A stretch of 64,000 bases of DNA from Streptomyces sp. NBC_00234 (GTDB taxonomy: Bacteria; Actinomycetota; Actinomycetes; Streptomycetales; Streptomycetaceae): NCBI RefSeq assembly GCF_036195325.1, contig NZ_CP108101.1, positions 6,200,001-6,264,000 on the forward strand, given 5' to 3'. The notes under the pieces are model-generated. The model worked only from the letters and a program-made list of their open reading frames with translations. It was not told the DNA's origin and did no database searches. This document shows positions 14,843 through 24,180 of the stretch, in pieces. Position numbers and translations under genes: made by a program. Each line of letters begins with the position of its first letter. The stretch's first letter is position 1.

Positions 14843-17406
14843 ACAGCAGCAGCACCACCGACACCACCAGTACCTCGCGCACGCTGCCGGTGACCGACCT
14901 CTCCCTCGTCGTGCTCATCGGAGCCAGCGGATCGGGCAAGTCCACCTTCGCCCGCAAGCACTTCAAGCCCACCGAGATCGTCTCCTCGGACTTCTGCCGC
15001 GGTCTCGTGGCCGACGACGAGAACGACCAGAGCGCCAGCAGCGACGCCTTCGACGTCCTGCACTACATCGCGGGCAAGCGCCTCGCGGCCGGGCGTCTCA
15101 CCGTGGTCGACGCCACCAACGTCCAGGCCGAGAGCCGCAAGCAGCTCGTGCGGCTGGCGCGTGAGCACGACGTGCTGCCCATCGCGATCGTCCTCGACCT
15201 TCCCGAGGAGGTCTGCCTCGCGCGCAACGCGAAGCGCCCGGACCGGGCCGACATGCCGCGCCACGTCATCCAGCGCCACCGCCGCGAACTGCGCCGTTCG
15301 CTGCGCGGCCTGGAGCGGGAGGGCTTCCGAAAGGTGCACGTCCTGCGCACCGAGGAGGAGGCCGAGCAGACCGGGATCGTGCTGGAGCGCCGTTACAACG
15401 ACCTGCGCCACCTCACCGGCCCCTTCGACATCATCGGTGACATCCACGGCTGCAGCTCCGAGCTGGAGACCCTGCTCTCCACCCTCGGGTACGCCGACGG
15501 CGTGCACCCCGACGGTCGCACGGCCGTCTTCGTCGGCGACCTCGTCGACCGCGGCCCCGACAGCCCCGGCGTGCTGCGCCGGGTGATGGCCATGGTGTCC
15601 TCCGGCAACGCCCTGTGCGTGCCGGGCAACCACGAGAACAAGCTCGGCCGTTACCTCAAGGGCCGCAGCGTCCAGCACACCCACGGGCTCGCCGAGACCA
15701 TCGAGCAGCTCGAACGCGAGGACGCCGTCGACCCCGAATTCCGGGTGTGCGTGAAGGAGTTCATCGAAGGGCTCGTCAGTCACTACGTGCTGGACGGCGG
15801 AAAGCTCGTCGTCTGCCACGCCGGCCTGCCCGAGAAGTACCACGGCCGTACGTCGGGCCGGGTGCGCTCGCACGCGCTGTACGGGGACACGACCGGCGAG
15901 ACCGACGAGTTCGGCCTGCCCGTCCGCTACCCGTGGGCCGAGGAGTACCGGGGCCGCGCCACCGTGGTCTACGGCCACACGCCCGTGCCCAGCACCTCCT
16001 GGGTCAACAACACCATCTGCCTGGACACCGGCGCCGTCTTCGGCGGGAAGATGACCGCGCTGCGCTGGCCGGAGCGCGAACTCGTCGACGTACCCGCCGA
16101 GAAGGTCTGGTACGAGCCGACCCGTCCGCTGGTGTCCGAGGCGCCCGGCGGGCGCGAGGGCCGTCCGCTGGACCTCGCCGACGTCCAGGGCCGGCGCATC
16201 GTGGAGACCCGGCACATGGGCCGCCTCTCGGTGCGTGAGGAGAACGCCGCCGCGGCGCTCGAAGTCATGAGCCGGTTCGCCGTCGACCCACGGCTGCTGG
16301 CCTACCTCCCGCCGACCATGGCGCCGACCGCGACCTCGCACGAGGAGGGGTATCTGGAGCACCCGGCCGAGGCGTTCGCCCAGTACCGGGCGGACGGTGT
16401 CACCCGGGTCGTGTGCGAGGAGAAGCACATGGGCTCGCGCGCCGTGGCCCTGGTCTGCCGCGACGCGGAGGCGGCGCGCGAACGCTTCGGTACCGAAGGC
16501 CCGACCGGCGCCCTGCACACCCGCACCGGCCGGCCGTTCCTCGACGACCCGGCGCTCACCGAAGCGGTCCTCGACCGGCTGCGTACGGCCGTCACCGCGG
16601 CCGGACTGTGGGAGGAGTGGGACACCGACTGGGTCCTCCTGGACGCCGAGCTGATGCCGTGGTCGCTGAAGGCGGCCGGGCTGCTGCGCTCCCAGTACGC
16701 GGCGGTCGGCGCCGCGTCCGGCGCGGTCTTCCCCGCGGCTCTCGCCGCCCTCGACGCGGCGGCGGCCCGCTCGGTCGACGTCGGTGGGCTGGCGGAGCGG
16801 CAGCACGGCCGTGCCGAGGACGCCGCCGCGTTCACACGGGCGTACCGGCGTTACTGCTGGAGCACCGAAGGGCTCGAAGGGATGCGGCTCGCGCCCTTCC
16901 AGATTCTCGCCGTCCAGGGCCGTTCCCTGGCCTCCGTACCGCACGACGAGCAGCTGGCGTGGCTGGACAGGCTGGTCGAGCACGACCCGACCGGGCTGCT
17001 CCAGGTCACCCGGCGGCTCGTCGTCGACACCGGCGACGAGGACTCGGTGCGCTCCGGCATCGACTGGTGGCTGGAGATGACGGGCCGGGGCGGCGAGGGC
17101 ATGGTCGTCAAGCCGCTCGGGGCGCTCGTGCGCGACGGGAAGGGCAGGCTGGTGCAGCCGGGCATCAAGGTGCGCGGTCGGGAGTACCTGCGGATCATCT
17201 ACGGTCCCGAGTACACCCGTCCGGAGAATCTGGAGCGGCTGCGCTCCCGTTTCCTCGGCCACAAGCGGTCGCTGGCCCTCCGGGAGTACGCGCTGGGTCT
17301 GGAGGCGCTGGACCGGCTGGCCGACGGGGAGCCGCTGTGGCGGGTCCACGAGGCCGTCTTCGCGGTGCTGGCCCTGGAGTCGGAGCCGGTCGACCCGCGG
17401 CTGTAG
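14839..17406 (+). CDS. pnkp: Polynucleotide kinase-phosphatase/RNA ligase Pnkp
   Basis: An 855-residue trifunctional RNA-end repair enzyme. The N-terminal kinase has the P-loop GASGSGKST at 28-36. The central calcineurin-like 2',3'-phosphatase has GDIHG at 200, GDLVDRG at 233 and GNHE at 263. The C-terminal nucleotidyltransferase has E-E-K-H-M-G-S with the nucleophilic lysine at 529. It phosphorylates 5'-OH ends, removes 2',3'-cyclic phosphates and adenylylates itself; with Hen1 it seals tRNA-like breaks. All catalytic motifs are intact, and the length fits full-size Pnkp. The ATG overlaps the hen1 stop. Confidence 0.93.
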   Translation: MNSSSTTDTTSTSRTLPVTDLSLVVLIGASGSGKSTFARKHFKPTEIVSSDFCRGLVADDENDQSASSDAFDVLHYIAGKRLAAGRLTVVDATNVQAESRKQLVRLAREHDVLPIAIVLDLPEEVCLARNAKRPDRADMPRHVIQRHRRELRRSLRGLEREGFRKVHVLRTEEEAEQTGIVLERRYNDLRHLTGPFDIIGDIHGCSSELETLLSTLGYADGVHPDGRTAVFVGDLVDRGPDSPGVLRRVMAMVSSGNALCVPGNHENKLGRYLKGRSVQHTHGLAETIEQLEREDAVDPEFRVCVKEFIEGLVSHYVLDGGKLVVCHAGLPEKYHGRTSGRVRSHALYGDTTGETDEFGLPVRYPWAEEYRGRATVVYGHTPVPSTSWVNNTICLDTGAVFGGKMTALRWPERELVDVPAEKVWYEPTRPLVSEAPGGREGRPLDLADVQGRRIVETRHMGRLSVREENAAAALEVMSRFAVDPRLLAYLPPTMAPTATSHEEGYLEHPAEAFAQYRADGVTRVVCEEKHMGSRAVALVCRDAEAARERFGTEGPTGALHTRTGRPFLDDPALTEAVLDRLRTAVTAAGLWEEWDTDWVLLDAELMPWSLKAAGLLRSQYAAVGAASGAVFPAALAALDAAAARSVDVGGLAERQHGRAEDAAAFTRAYRRYCWSTEGLEGMRLAPFQILAVQGRSLASVPHDEQLAWLDRLVEHDPTGLLQVTRRLVVDTGDEDSVRSGIDWWLEMTGRGGEGMVVKPLGALVRDGKGRLVQPGIKVRGREYLRIIYGPEYTRPENLERLRSRFLGHKRSLALREYALGLEALDRLADGEPLWRVHEAVFAVLALESEPVDPRL

Positions 17407-17461
17407 GAACGCGGAGGCGATTCGCCGGGTGAACGGCGCTCCGTGCGGTGAGGATGGAGGC

Positions 17462-18694
17462 ATGGGATTCCATGTCGACTCCGAGGCCGGGCGGTTGCGC
17501 CGCGTCATCCTGCACCGCCCCGATCTGGAGCTCAAGCGGCTCACCCCCGGCAACAAGGATGCGTTGCTCTTCGACGACGTGCTGTGGGTGCGCCGCGCCC
17601 GCCAGGAGCACGACGGGTTCGCCGATGTGCTCCGCGACCGGGGGGTGGAAGTGCACCTCTTCGGGGATCTGCTCCGCGAGTCGCTGGAGATCCCGGTCGC
17701 CAAACGGCTCGTCCTGGACCGGGTCTTCGCGGAGAAGGAGTACGGTCCGCTCGCCACCGAGCACCTGCGGACCGCCTTCGAGGAGCTGCCCACGGCCGAG
17801 CTGGCCGAGGCGCTGGTCGGCGGGATGACGAAGCGGGAGTTCCTGGAGCGGCACAGCGAGCCGACCTCGGTCCGGTTCCATGTGATGGGTCTGGACGACT
17901 TCCTGCTCGCGCCGCTGCCGAACCACCTCTTCACCCGTGACACCTCCGCCTGGATCTACGACGGCGTCTCCATCAACGCGATGCGCTGGCCGGCCAGGCA
18001 GCGGGAGACCGTCCACTTCGAGGCGATCTACCGGCACCATCCCCTCTTCACGGGTCCGGAGGCCGGGGTCTTCCACCACTGGTCGGAGGGGCAGGACGAC
18101 TACCCCTCGACCATCGAGGGCGGCGACGTGCTGGTCATCGGCCAGGGGGCCGTGCTGATCGGGATGAGCGAGCGGACCACTCCGCAGGCGGTGGAGATGC
18201 TGGCCCGGGGGCTCTTCGACGCGGGGTCGGCCCGGACGATCGTGGCGCTCGACATGCCCAAGAACCGGGCGTTCATGCACCTCGACACGGTGATGACGAT
18301 GATCGACGGCGACACCTTCACCCAGTACGCGGGGCTCGGGATGCTCCGTTCGTACACCATCGAGCCCGGCACCGGTCCCCGGGAGCTGAAGGTCACCGAC
18401 CATCCGCCCGAGCACATGCACCGGGCCATCGCCGCCGCACTGGGCCTGGAGTCGATCCGGGTGCTCACCGCGGTCCAGGACGTCCACGCGGCGCAGCGCG
18501 AGCAGTGGGACGACGGCTGCAACGTGCTGGCCGTCGAGCCCGGGGTCGTCGTCGCCTACGAGCGCAACGCCACCACCAACACCTATCTGCGCAAGCAGGG
18601 CATCGAGGTCATCGAGATCCGCGGCAGCGAGCTCGGGCGGGGGCGCGGCGGCCCCCGGTGCATGAGCTGCCCGGTGGTCCGTGATCCCGTGTAG
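17462..18694 (+). CDS. arcA: Arginine deiminase
   Basis: A 410-residue arginine deiminase, converting L-arginine to citrulline and ammonia. The N-terminal [16 protein letters not shown] and LLFDDVLWV, the catalytic H-L-D in FMHLDTV, and the C-terminal nucleophile cysteine in [12 protein letters not shown] are present. Length matches the bacterial family. The start at 17462 has AGGA at 7-nt spacing; GAGGAT 6 nt upstream could also be a -10 for a leaderless message. It is followed by an ornithine carbamoyltransferase, forming two of three steps of the arginine deiminase pathway; carbamate kinase (arcC) is absent here. Confidence 0.92.
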   Translation: MGFHVDSEAGRLRRVILHRPDLELKRLTPGNKDALLFDDVLWVRRARQEHDGFADVLRDRGVEVHLFGDLLRESLEIPVAKRLVLDRVFAEKEYGPLATEHLRTAFEELPTAELAEALVGGMTKREFLERHSEPTSVRFHVMGLDDFLLAPLPNHLFTRDTSAWIYDGVSINAMRWPARQRETVHFEAIYRHHPLFTGPEAGVFHHWSEGQDDYPSTIEGGDVLVIGQGAVLIGMSERTTPQAVEMLARGLFDAGSARTIVALDMPKNRAFMHLDTVMTMIDGDTFTQYAGLGMLRSYTIEPGTGPRELKVTDHPPEHMHRAIAAALGLESIRVLTAVQDVHAAQREQWDDGCNVLAVEPGVVVAYERNATTNTYLRKQGIEVIEIRGSELGRGRGGPRCMSCPVVRDPV

Positions 18695-18723
18695 ATCCAC
18701 GCGGTCCCGGACGGACGGGGTCT

Positions 18724-18770
18724 GTATAGCGATGCAGGGCTTCGTATAGACTTCCAGGGTCAACGTATGA
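18724..18770. promoter_or_regulatory. Three GTAT(A/G) repeats at helical spacing upstream of argF
   Basis: GTATAG begins at 18724 and again at 18744, and GTATGA begins at 18765: three related units 20-21 bp apart, two helical turns, on one face of DNA. The middle unit overlaps a candidate -10 (TAGACT). This looks like a tandem operator in the arcA-argF gap. It does not clearly match the ArgR ARG box. Confidence 0.4.
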
Positions 18771-18799
18771 GCGACCCTCGCCCGACCAGGAGCAGTCAC

Positions 18800-19816
18800 A
18801 TGGCCATAGACCTCGCAGGCCGCCACTTCCTCAAGGAGCTGGACTTCACGGCCGAGGAGTTCCGCGGCCTGATCGCCCTGGCCGCCGAGCTCAAGGCGGC
18901 GAAGAAGGCGGGGACCGAGGTCCAGCGGCTGCGTGGCAGGAACATCGCGCTGATCTTCGAGAAGACCTCGACCCGTACGCGCTGCGCATTCGAGGTCGCC
19001 GCCGCGGACCAGGGCGCCTCCACGACGTACCTCGACCCCTCCGGCTCGCAGATGGGCCACAAGGAGTCGGTGAAGGACACGGCCCGGGTGCTCGGCCGGA
19101 TGTTCGACGGCATCGAGTACCGCGGCGACAGCCAGCAGGCCGTCGAGGAGCTGGCCGCGTACGGCGGCGTCCCCGTCTTCAACGGGCTCACCGACGAGTG
19201 GCACCCCACCCAGATGCTCGCCGACGTGCTGACGATGACCGAGCACAGCGAGAAGCCGCTGGACCGGATGGTCTTCGCCTACCTCGGCGACGCCCGCTTC
19301 AACATGGGCAACTCGTACCTGATCACCGGCGCCCTGCTGGGTATGGACATCCGGATCGTCGCCCCCGAGGCGTACTGGCCGGCCGCGGACGTCGTCGCTC
19401 AGGCGCAGAAGCTCGCGCAGGCGAGCGGCGCGACGGTCACCCTCACCGAGGACATCGCCGAAGGCGTCCGCGGTGCCGACTTCGTCGCCACGGACGTCTG
19501 GGTCTCGATGGGCGAGCCCAAGGCGGTGTGGGCCGAGCGCATCGCCGCGCTCGCGCCGTACGCCGTGACCATGGACGTCCTGCGGGCCACCGGCAACGAC
19601 GGCGTGAAGTTCCTGCACTGCCTGCCGGCCTTCCACGACCTCGGTACGAAGGTCGGCCGGGAGATCCACGCCGAGTACGGCATGACCGAGCTGGAAGTGA
19701 CCGACGAGGTATTCGAGTCCGCGTTCTCGGTCGTCTTCGACGAGGCGGAGAACCGGATGCACACCATCAAGGCCGTGCTCGTGGCCACCATGGCCGCCCC
19801 GGGTCCCGGCGCCTGA
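18800..19816 (+). CDS. argF: Ornithine carbamoyltransferase
   Basis: A 338-residue ornithine carbamoyltransferase. The carbamoyl-phosphate loop [12 protein letters not shown] is at residues ~54-65, with [12 protein letters not shown]; the ornithine/catalytic loop HCLPAFHD is near residue 270. With the adjacent arginine deiminase this is more likely a catabolic OTC (citrulline + Pi to ornithine + carbamoyl phosphate) than the biosynthetic enzyme (inference from context). The ATG at 18800 has AGGAG at 7-8 nt; an in-frame start at 18767 lacks one. Its stop abuts the stop of the opposite-strand gene with no gap. Confidence 0.9.
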   Translation: MAIDLAGRHFLKELDFTAEEFRGLIALAAELKAAKKAGTEVQRLRGRNIALIFEKTSTRTRCAFEVAAADQGASTTYLDPSGSQMGHKESVKDTARVLGRMFDGIEYRGDSQQAVEELAAYGGVPVFNGLTDEWHPTQMLADVLTMTEHSEKPLDRMVFAYLGDARFNMGNSYLITGALLGMDIRIVAPEAYWPAADVVAQAQKLAQASGATVTLTEDIAEGVRGADFVATDVWVSMGEPKAVWAERIAALAPYAVTMDVLRATGNDGVKFLHCLPAFHDLGTKVGREIHAEYGMTELEVTDEVFESAFSVVFDEAENRMHTIKAVLVATMAAPGPGA

Positions 19817-20323
19817 TCACTCCGCCGCGCGGGCGTGCCGTGCGGGAGGGGACGGCTGGGCCGGCATCGCGGGCAGCGTGAACCACACCGCCTTGCCCTG
19901 ATCCGTCGTGCGGTGACCGCAGGCGGAGCTGAGCGTGCGGATCAGGAGGAGGCCGCGGCCGTGCTCCTGCCAGGGGTCCGGTTCGCTGCCGGGTCCCGGG
20001 CGGGAGAGGTCGCCGGGCGGGGAGGGGTCGCGGTCGTGGACCTCGACCTGGCAGCCCGTCGCCATGAGTTCCACGACCAGCTCGATGGGCTCGTCCCCGT
20101 CCGTGTGCTCCACGGCGTTGGCGACGAGCTCGGCGGTCAGGAGCTCGGCGGTGTAGCTGTCCGCCGGGGCGTCGATGTCCGTCAGGGCGGTACGGATGAG
20201 GGCGCGGGCGATTGGCACCGCTGCCGTGGAGTGCGGCAGGGCTATGCGCCAGGACGCGGGAATGGGGACATCGGCGGGCACAGCTGGTTCCGTTCCGGGG
20301 CGGGACTTCCTGGTATCGACCAT
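19817..20323 (-). CDS. RsbW-like ATP-binding (anti-sigma factor type) protein
   Basis: A 168-residue single-domain HATPase_c protein of the anti-sigma kinase (RsbW/SpoIIAB) type that is abundant in Streptomyces. The N-box ELVANAVEHT, the G1 box VEVHDRD and the G2 box GRGLLLI are intact; there is no phosphoacceptor histidine domain. Such proteins bind ATP and phosphorylate anti-anti-sigma partners or sequester sigma factors; no partner gene is adjacent. The start is uncertain: ATG 20323 follows GGAG closely, while ATG 20362 or TTG 20401 would extend the protein by 13-26 residues. Confidence 0.78.
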   Translation of the reverse strand: MVDTRKSRPGTEPAVPADVPIPASWRIALPHSTAAVPIARALIRTALTDIDAPADSYTAELLTAELVANAVEHTDGDEPIELVVELMATGCQVEVHDRDPSPPGDLSRPGPGSEPDPWQEHGRGLLLIRTLSSACGHRTTDQGKAVWFTLPAMPAQPSPPARHARAAE

Positions 20324-20527
20324 TGCTCCGTTCAACCTTACGAACAGGGGTGGCGCAGTCATAGAGGCGGTCGACCGGAACGAAAGGGACGTTCGCCACA
20401 ACGCGCTCAGGTTTGGGGTATCGCGTCCTCCTGACGGCAGTCACGTATGAGTGATAACTTCGAGGTGGATCGAGTCGTCCGATGCGGGCCGGACCAGCGG
20501 CCCGTCGGCTGAAGGGGACCACCTCCC

Positions 20528-21355
20528 ATGAGCCCGTTTCCCAGCTCCGCCCCCCGCACGGAGGACTGGCGCCACCTGCGGCTGACCCTGGACGACGGAG
20601 TCGCGACCGTCACCCTCGCCCGCCCCGAGAAGCTCAACGCGCTCACCTTCGGCGCCTACGCCGACCTGCGCGACCTCCTCGCCGAACTGTCCCGCGAACG
20701 CTCCGTGCGCGCCCTCGTACTGTCGGGCGAAGGGCGCGGGTTCTGTTCCGGAGGCGATGTGGACGACATCATCGGCGCCACACTGGCGATGGACACCGCC
20801 CAGCTCCTCGACTTCAACCGGATGACGGGACAGGTCGTACGGGCCCTTCGTGAAACCCCCTTCCCGGTTGTCGCCGCCCTACACGGGGTGGCCGCGGGAG
20901 CCGGGGCCGTTCTCGCGCTCGCGGCCGACTTCCGCGTCGCCGACCCGTCCGCGCGCTTCGCCTTCCTCTTCACCCGGGTCGGCCTCTCCGGCGGCGACAT
21001 GGGCGCCGCCTATCTGCTGCCCCGCGTCGTCGGACTCGGCCACGCCACCCGGCTGCTCATGCTCGGCGAAGCCGTCCACGCCCCCGAAGCGGAACGGATC
21101 GGCCTGATCAGCGAGCTGACCGCCGAAGGGCAGGCCGACGCCCGCGCGGCGGCGCTCGCCCGCAGACTCGCCGACGGACCGGCTCTCGCACTCGCCCAGA
21201 CCAAGGCCCTGCTCACCGCCGAGCTCGACATGCCCCTCGCGGCCTCCGTCGAACTGGACGCCGCCACCCAGGCGCTCCTGATGCACGGCGAGGACTACGC
21301 CGAGTTCCACGCGGCCTTCACCGAGAAGCGCCCGCCGAAGTGGAAGGGCAGGTAG
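20528..21355 (+). CDS. Enoyl-CoA hydratase/isomerase family protein
   Basis: A 275-residue crotonase-superfamily protein. The oxyanion-hole segments VLSGEGRGFCSGGDVDDI and ALHGVAAGAGAVLALAADFRVA are present, and FLFTRVGLSGGDMGAAYLLPR carries the second conserved region. The first catalytic Glu of classical hydratases is not obvious, so the reaction could be hydration, isomerisation or ring-product processing. It lies 4 nt before the fused hydroxylase/reductase gene and should act on the CoA thioester made by that enzyme. Start ATG with a GGGG site. Confidence 0.85.
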   Translation: MSPFPSSAPRTEDWRHLRLTLDDGVATVTLARPEKLNALTFGAYADLRDLLAELSRERSVRALVLSGEGRGFCSGGDVDDIIGATLAMDTAQLLDFNRMTGQVVRALRETPFPVVAALHGVAAGAGAVLALAADFRVADPSARFAFLFTRVGLSGGDMGAAYLLPRVVGLGHATRLLMLGEAVHAPEAERIGLISELTAEGQADARAAALARRLADGPALALAQTKALLTAELDMPLAASVELDAATQALLMHGEDYAEFHAAFTEKRPPKWKGR

Positions 21356-21359
21356 CGCG

Positions 21360-23642
21360 ATGTCCGGTGACACGAGGCGGATCGCGGTCATCGGCGGCGG
21401 CCCCGGCGGGCTGTACGCGGCGGCGCTGCTCAAACGGCTCGGCCCCGAGCGCGACATCACCGTCTGGGAGCGCAACGCCCCGGACGACACCTTCGGCTTC
21501 GGGGTCGTCCTCTCCGACGAGACCCTCGGCGGGATCGAGCACGCCGACCCCGTCGTGTACGCGGCTCTCAGGGACGAGTTCGTCCGCTGGGACACCATCG
21601 ACATCGTCCACCGGGGGAGGACCGAGACCTCCGGCGGTCACGGCTTCGCCGCGCTCGGCCGCCGCAGGCTCCTGGAGATCCTGCACGCACGCTGCCGGTC
21701 CCTCGGCGTCCGCCTCCACTTCCGCACCGGCGCCCCGCCCGCCGCCGAACTCGCGGCGGACCACGACCTGGTGATCGCCGCCGACGGGGTGCACAGCGCC
21801 ACCCGCGAGGCCCACGCCGACGTGTTCCGCCCGCGGATCGACACCCACCGCAACCGCTACATCTGGCTCGCCGCCGACTTCGCGCTCGACGCCTTCCGCT
21901 TCGAGATCGCCGAGACCGAGTACGGCGTGATGCAGCTGCACGGCTACCCCTTCTCGGCCCACGCCTCCACCGTCATCGTGGAGATGCGCGAGGAGGTCTG
22001 GCGGGCGGCCGGGCTCGACCTCTGCGACCCGGTCGAGTCCACCGAACGCTGCGCCAAGATCTTCACCGAGGCCCTCGACGGACGCCCCCTGCGCTCCAAC
22101 AGGTCCTCGTGGCTCACCTTCGCCACCGTGGTCAACGAGCGGTGGTCGCACGGCAACACCGTCCTCATCGGCGACGCCGCCCACACCGCGCACTTCTCCA
22201 TCGGCTCCGGCACCAAGCTCGCCGTCGAGGACGCCCTCGCACTGGCCGCCTGCATCGAGGAGCAGCCCGACCTGCCGACGGCGCTCTCCGCGTACGAGAC
22301 GGAGCGCCGCCCGGTCGTCGCGTCGACCCAGCGCGCCGCCGCGGCCAGCCTGCGCTGGTTCGAGGAGCTGGACACCTACCTGGACCAGCCGCCGCGCAGG
22401 TTCGCCTTCAACCTCCTCACCCGCAGCCGCCGGGTCACCCACGACAACCTCCGGCTGCGCGACCCCGCGTTCACCGGCGCCGTCGAGGAGGAGTTCGGCT
22501 GCCCGCCCGGAACCCCGCCGATGTTCACCCCGCTGCGGCTGCGCGGTCTGGAACTGCGCAACCGGGTCGTCGTCTCACCCATGGACATGTACTCCGCCAC
22601 CGACGGCCTCCCCGGCGACTTCCACCTGGTCCACCTGGGCGCCCGCGCGCTGGGCGGCGCCGGACTCACCATGACCGAAATGGTCTGCGTGAGTCCCGAA
22701 GGCCGCATCACCCCCGGCTGCGCCGGCCTCTACACCGACGAACAGGCCGCCGCCTGGACCCGGATCGTGGACTTCGTCCACGAGGGTGCCCCCGGCGCCG
22801 CGATCGGCGTCCAGCTCGGCCACTCCGGCCGCAAGGGCTCCACGAAGCTGATGTGGGAGGGCATCGACCAGCCACTGGACCACGGCAACTGGCCGCTGTC
22901 GGCCGCCTCCCCGATCCCGTACGCACCGGGCGTCAACCAGGTCCCGCAGGCCCTGGACCGGGCCGGACTCGACGCGGTCCGCGAGCAGTTCACCGCGGCG
23001 GCGCGGCGCGCCGCGGACTGCGGATTCGACCTGCTCGAACTGCACTGCGCGCACGGCTACCTGCTCTCCGGCTTCCTCTCCCCGCTCACCAACCACCGCA
23101 CCGACGCCTACGGTGGTCCGCTGGAGAACCGGCTCCGCTTCCCCCTGGAGGTCTTCGACGCGGTCCGGGCGCACTGGCCGGCCGACCGGCCCATGACCGT
23201 CCGGGTCTCCGCCACCGACTGGGCCGACGGCGGTACGAGCCCCGAGGACGCCCTCGGCATCGCGCGGGCCTTCGCCGACCACGGCGCCGACGCGATCGAC
23301 GTGTCCACCGGACAGGTCGTCCCGGAGGAACGCCCCGAGTACGGCCGCTCCTACCAGACCCCGTTCGCCGACCGGATCCGTAACACCCTCGGCGTCCCCG
23401 TCATCGCGGTCGGCGCCATCTCCTCCTGGGACGACGTCAATTCGCTGCTGCTCGCGGGCCGCGCCGACCTCTGCGCCCTGGCCCGCCCGCACCTCTACGA
23501 CCCGCACTGGACCCTGCACGCGGCAGCCGAGCAGGGCTACCACGGACCGGGTGCCTCCTGGCCGCTGCCGTACCGCGCGGGCAGCCGCACCCCGCCCGCA
23601 GGACGCACGGACGCGCCGAAGCCACGGCTCACGCTGAACTGA
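21360..23642 (+). CDS. Bifunctional salicylyl-CoA 5-hydroxylase / 2-aminobenzoyl-CoA monooxygenase-reductase
   Basis: A 760-residue fusion. Residues 1-~370 are a class A flavin monooxygenase (IAVIGGGPGGLYAAALL near residue 10; VLIGDAAHTAHFSIGSGTKLAVEDALALA near 265). Residues ~375-750 are an old yellow enzyme-type reductase (FTPLRLRGLELRNRVVVSPM, HLGARALGGAGL, LHCAHGYLLSGFLSPLTN, IAVGAISS). This architecture is known for 2-aminobenzoyl-CoA monooxygenase/reductase and annotated salicylyl-CoA 5-hydroxylases: the first half hydroxylates the ring of the CoA thioester, and the second can reduce it. The CoA ligase, RidA and acyl-CoA dehydrogenase nearby favour an anthranilate- or salicylate-type substrate; which one is unresolved. 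Confidence 0.85.
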   Translation: MSGDTRRIAVIGGGPGGLYAAALLKRLGPERDITVWERNAPDDTFGFGVVLSDETLGGIEHADPVVYAALRDEFVRWDTIDIVHRGRTETSGGHGFAALGRRRLLEILHARCRSLGVRLHFRTGAPPAAELAADHDLVIAADGVHSATREAHADVFRPRIDTHRNRYIWLAADFALDAFRFEIAETEYGVMQLHGYPFSAHASTVIVEMREEVWRAAGLDLCDPVESTERCAKIFTEALDGRPLRSNRSSWLTFATVVNERWSHGNTVLIGDAAHTAHFSIGSGTKLAVEDALALAACIEEQPDLPTALSAYETERRPVVASTQRAAAASLRWFEELDTYLDQPPRRFAFNLLTRSRRVTHDNLRLRDPAFTGAVEEEFGCPPGTPPMFTPLRLRGLELRNRVVVSPMDMYSATDGLPGDFHLVHLGARALGGAGLTMTEMVCVSPEGRITPGCAGLYTDEQAAAWTRIVDFVHEGAPGAAIGVQLGHSGRKGSTKLMWEGIDQPLDHGNWPLSAASPIPYAPGVNQVPQALDRAGLDAVREQFTAAARRAADCGFDLLELHCAHGYLLSGFLSPLTNHRTDAYGGPLENRLRFPLEVFDAVRAHWPADRPMTVRVSATDWADGGTSPEDALGIARAFADHGADAIDVSTGQVVPEERPEYGRSYQTPFADRIRNTLGVPVIAVGAISSWDDVNSLLLAGRADLCALARPHLYDPHWTLHAAAEQGYHGPGASWPLPYRAGSRTPPAGRTDAPKPRLTLN

Positions 23643-24180
23643 GCGCCAGGCACTCGTGGCAGCGGCAGGGGGTGGGGTGGGGCACGCCGGGCCACCGGGC
23701 GAGACGCTCCTCGGCGGCCTGCTGCTCGAACCGGGCGGCACGCGCCTCGGCGCTCTCCCGGCTGTCCCAGTCCCGGCCCGCACGATCCTGAGCCTCACGC
23801 CGGAGCACCGCGGGGCTGTGGACCAACGCCGCCCGGAAGGTGTGCAGATGGCGCGTCGCCAGGTCGAGCGTGACGTGGGTGCCGGTGTGGCGCCCCCGTC
23901 CGACAGTGGTCAGCACGTCGGCGCCGCCGGGGCGGTAGCCGATCACGTACACCTTCGAGCCGCCGCGGTAGGACGTGGTGCCCGGCCGCAGTTCCTGGCC
24001 GCCCTTCCCGTACCGCCGCCACCGCACCACGTTCGCCGCTATCAGCCACTGCGGCTCCAGCTCCGGCTCCGGCTCCAGCTCCGGCTCTGGCTCCGGCTCT
24101 GGCTCCGGACCCGGCTCCGGCTCCGGACCCGGCTCCGGCTCCGTCCTCGACTCCGGTCCCGCCGCCTCGACCTCGCTCAT
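23629..24180 (-). CDS. Unknown protein with Glu-Pro repeat N-terminus
   Basis: A 183-residue protein whose residues ~16-45 are almost pure (E-P) dipeptides with occasional G-P and L-E-P. After this comes a basic, possibly folded domain containing WLIAANVVRWRRYGKGGQEL and SYRGGSKVYVIGYRPGGADVLTTVGR, and a Cys/His C-terminus (C-x-C-H-x-C). I do not recognise a family. The start overlaps the stop of the upstream acetyltransferase (ATGA), so the two are coupled. Its 3' end overlaps the hydroxylase gene tail-to-tail by 14 nt. Confidence 0.7.
   Translation of the reverse strand: MSEVEAAGPESRTEPEPGPEPEPGPEPEPEPEPELEPEPELEPQWLIAANVVRWRRYGKGGQELRPGTTSYRGGSKVYVIGYRPGGADVLTTVGRGRHTGTHVTLDLATRHLHTFRAALVHSPAVLRREAQDRAGRDWDSRESAEARAARFEQQAAEERLARWPGVPHPTPCRCHECLALSSA
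24052..24143. repeat. Hexanucleotide repeat encoding the EP tract
   Basis: About 92 nt of tandem GGCTCC/GGCTCT/AGCTCC-type hexamers (plus-strand reading) encode the Glu-Pro run of the minus-strand gene. Such arrays can expand or contract in 6-nt steps without a frameshift. Confidence 0.8.

Noticed and set aside
12605-17943. Very long open frames on the minus strand opposite mmuM, hen1, pnkp and arcA (for example 12605-14707 and 14710-17943)
   Set aside because: They mirror the codon bias of the strongly coding plus strand, have low-complexity composition and no recognisable domains. They are GC-driven shadows.
18721-18799. A classical ARG box in front of argF
   Set aside because: The repeats are direct GTAT(A/G) units rather than the ArgR-type sequence, so ArgR control is not supported.
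21318-23798. Long minus-strand frames opposite the fused hydroxylase gene (21318-22442, 22575-23798)
   Set aside because: They are antisense to a clearly functional two-domain protein and have no ribosome sites or domains.
24052-24143. CRISPR-like or minisatellite array
   Set aside because: The hexamers are contiguous without spacers and encode a Glu-Pro tract in frame, so this is a coding repeat.
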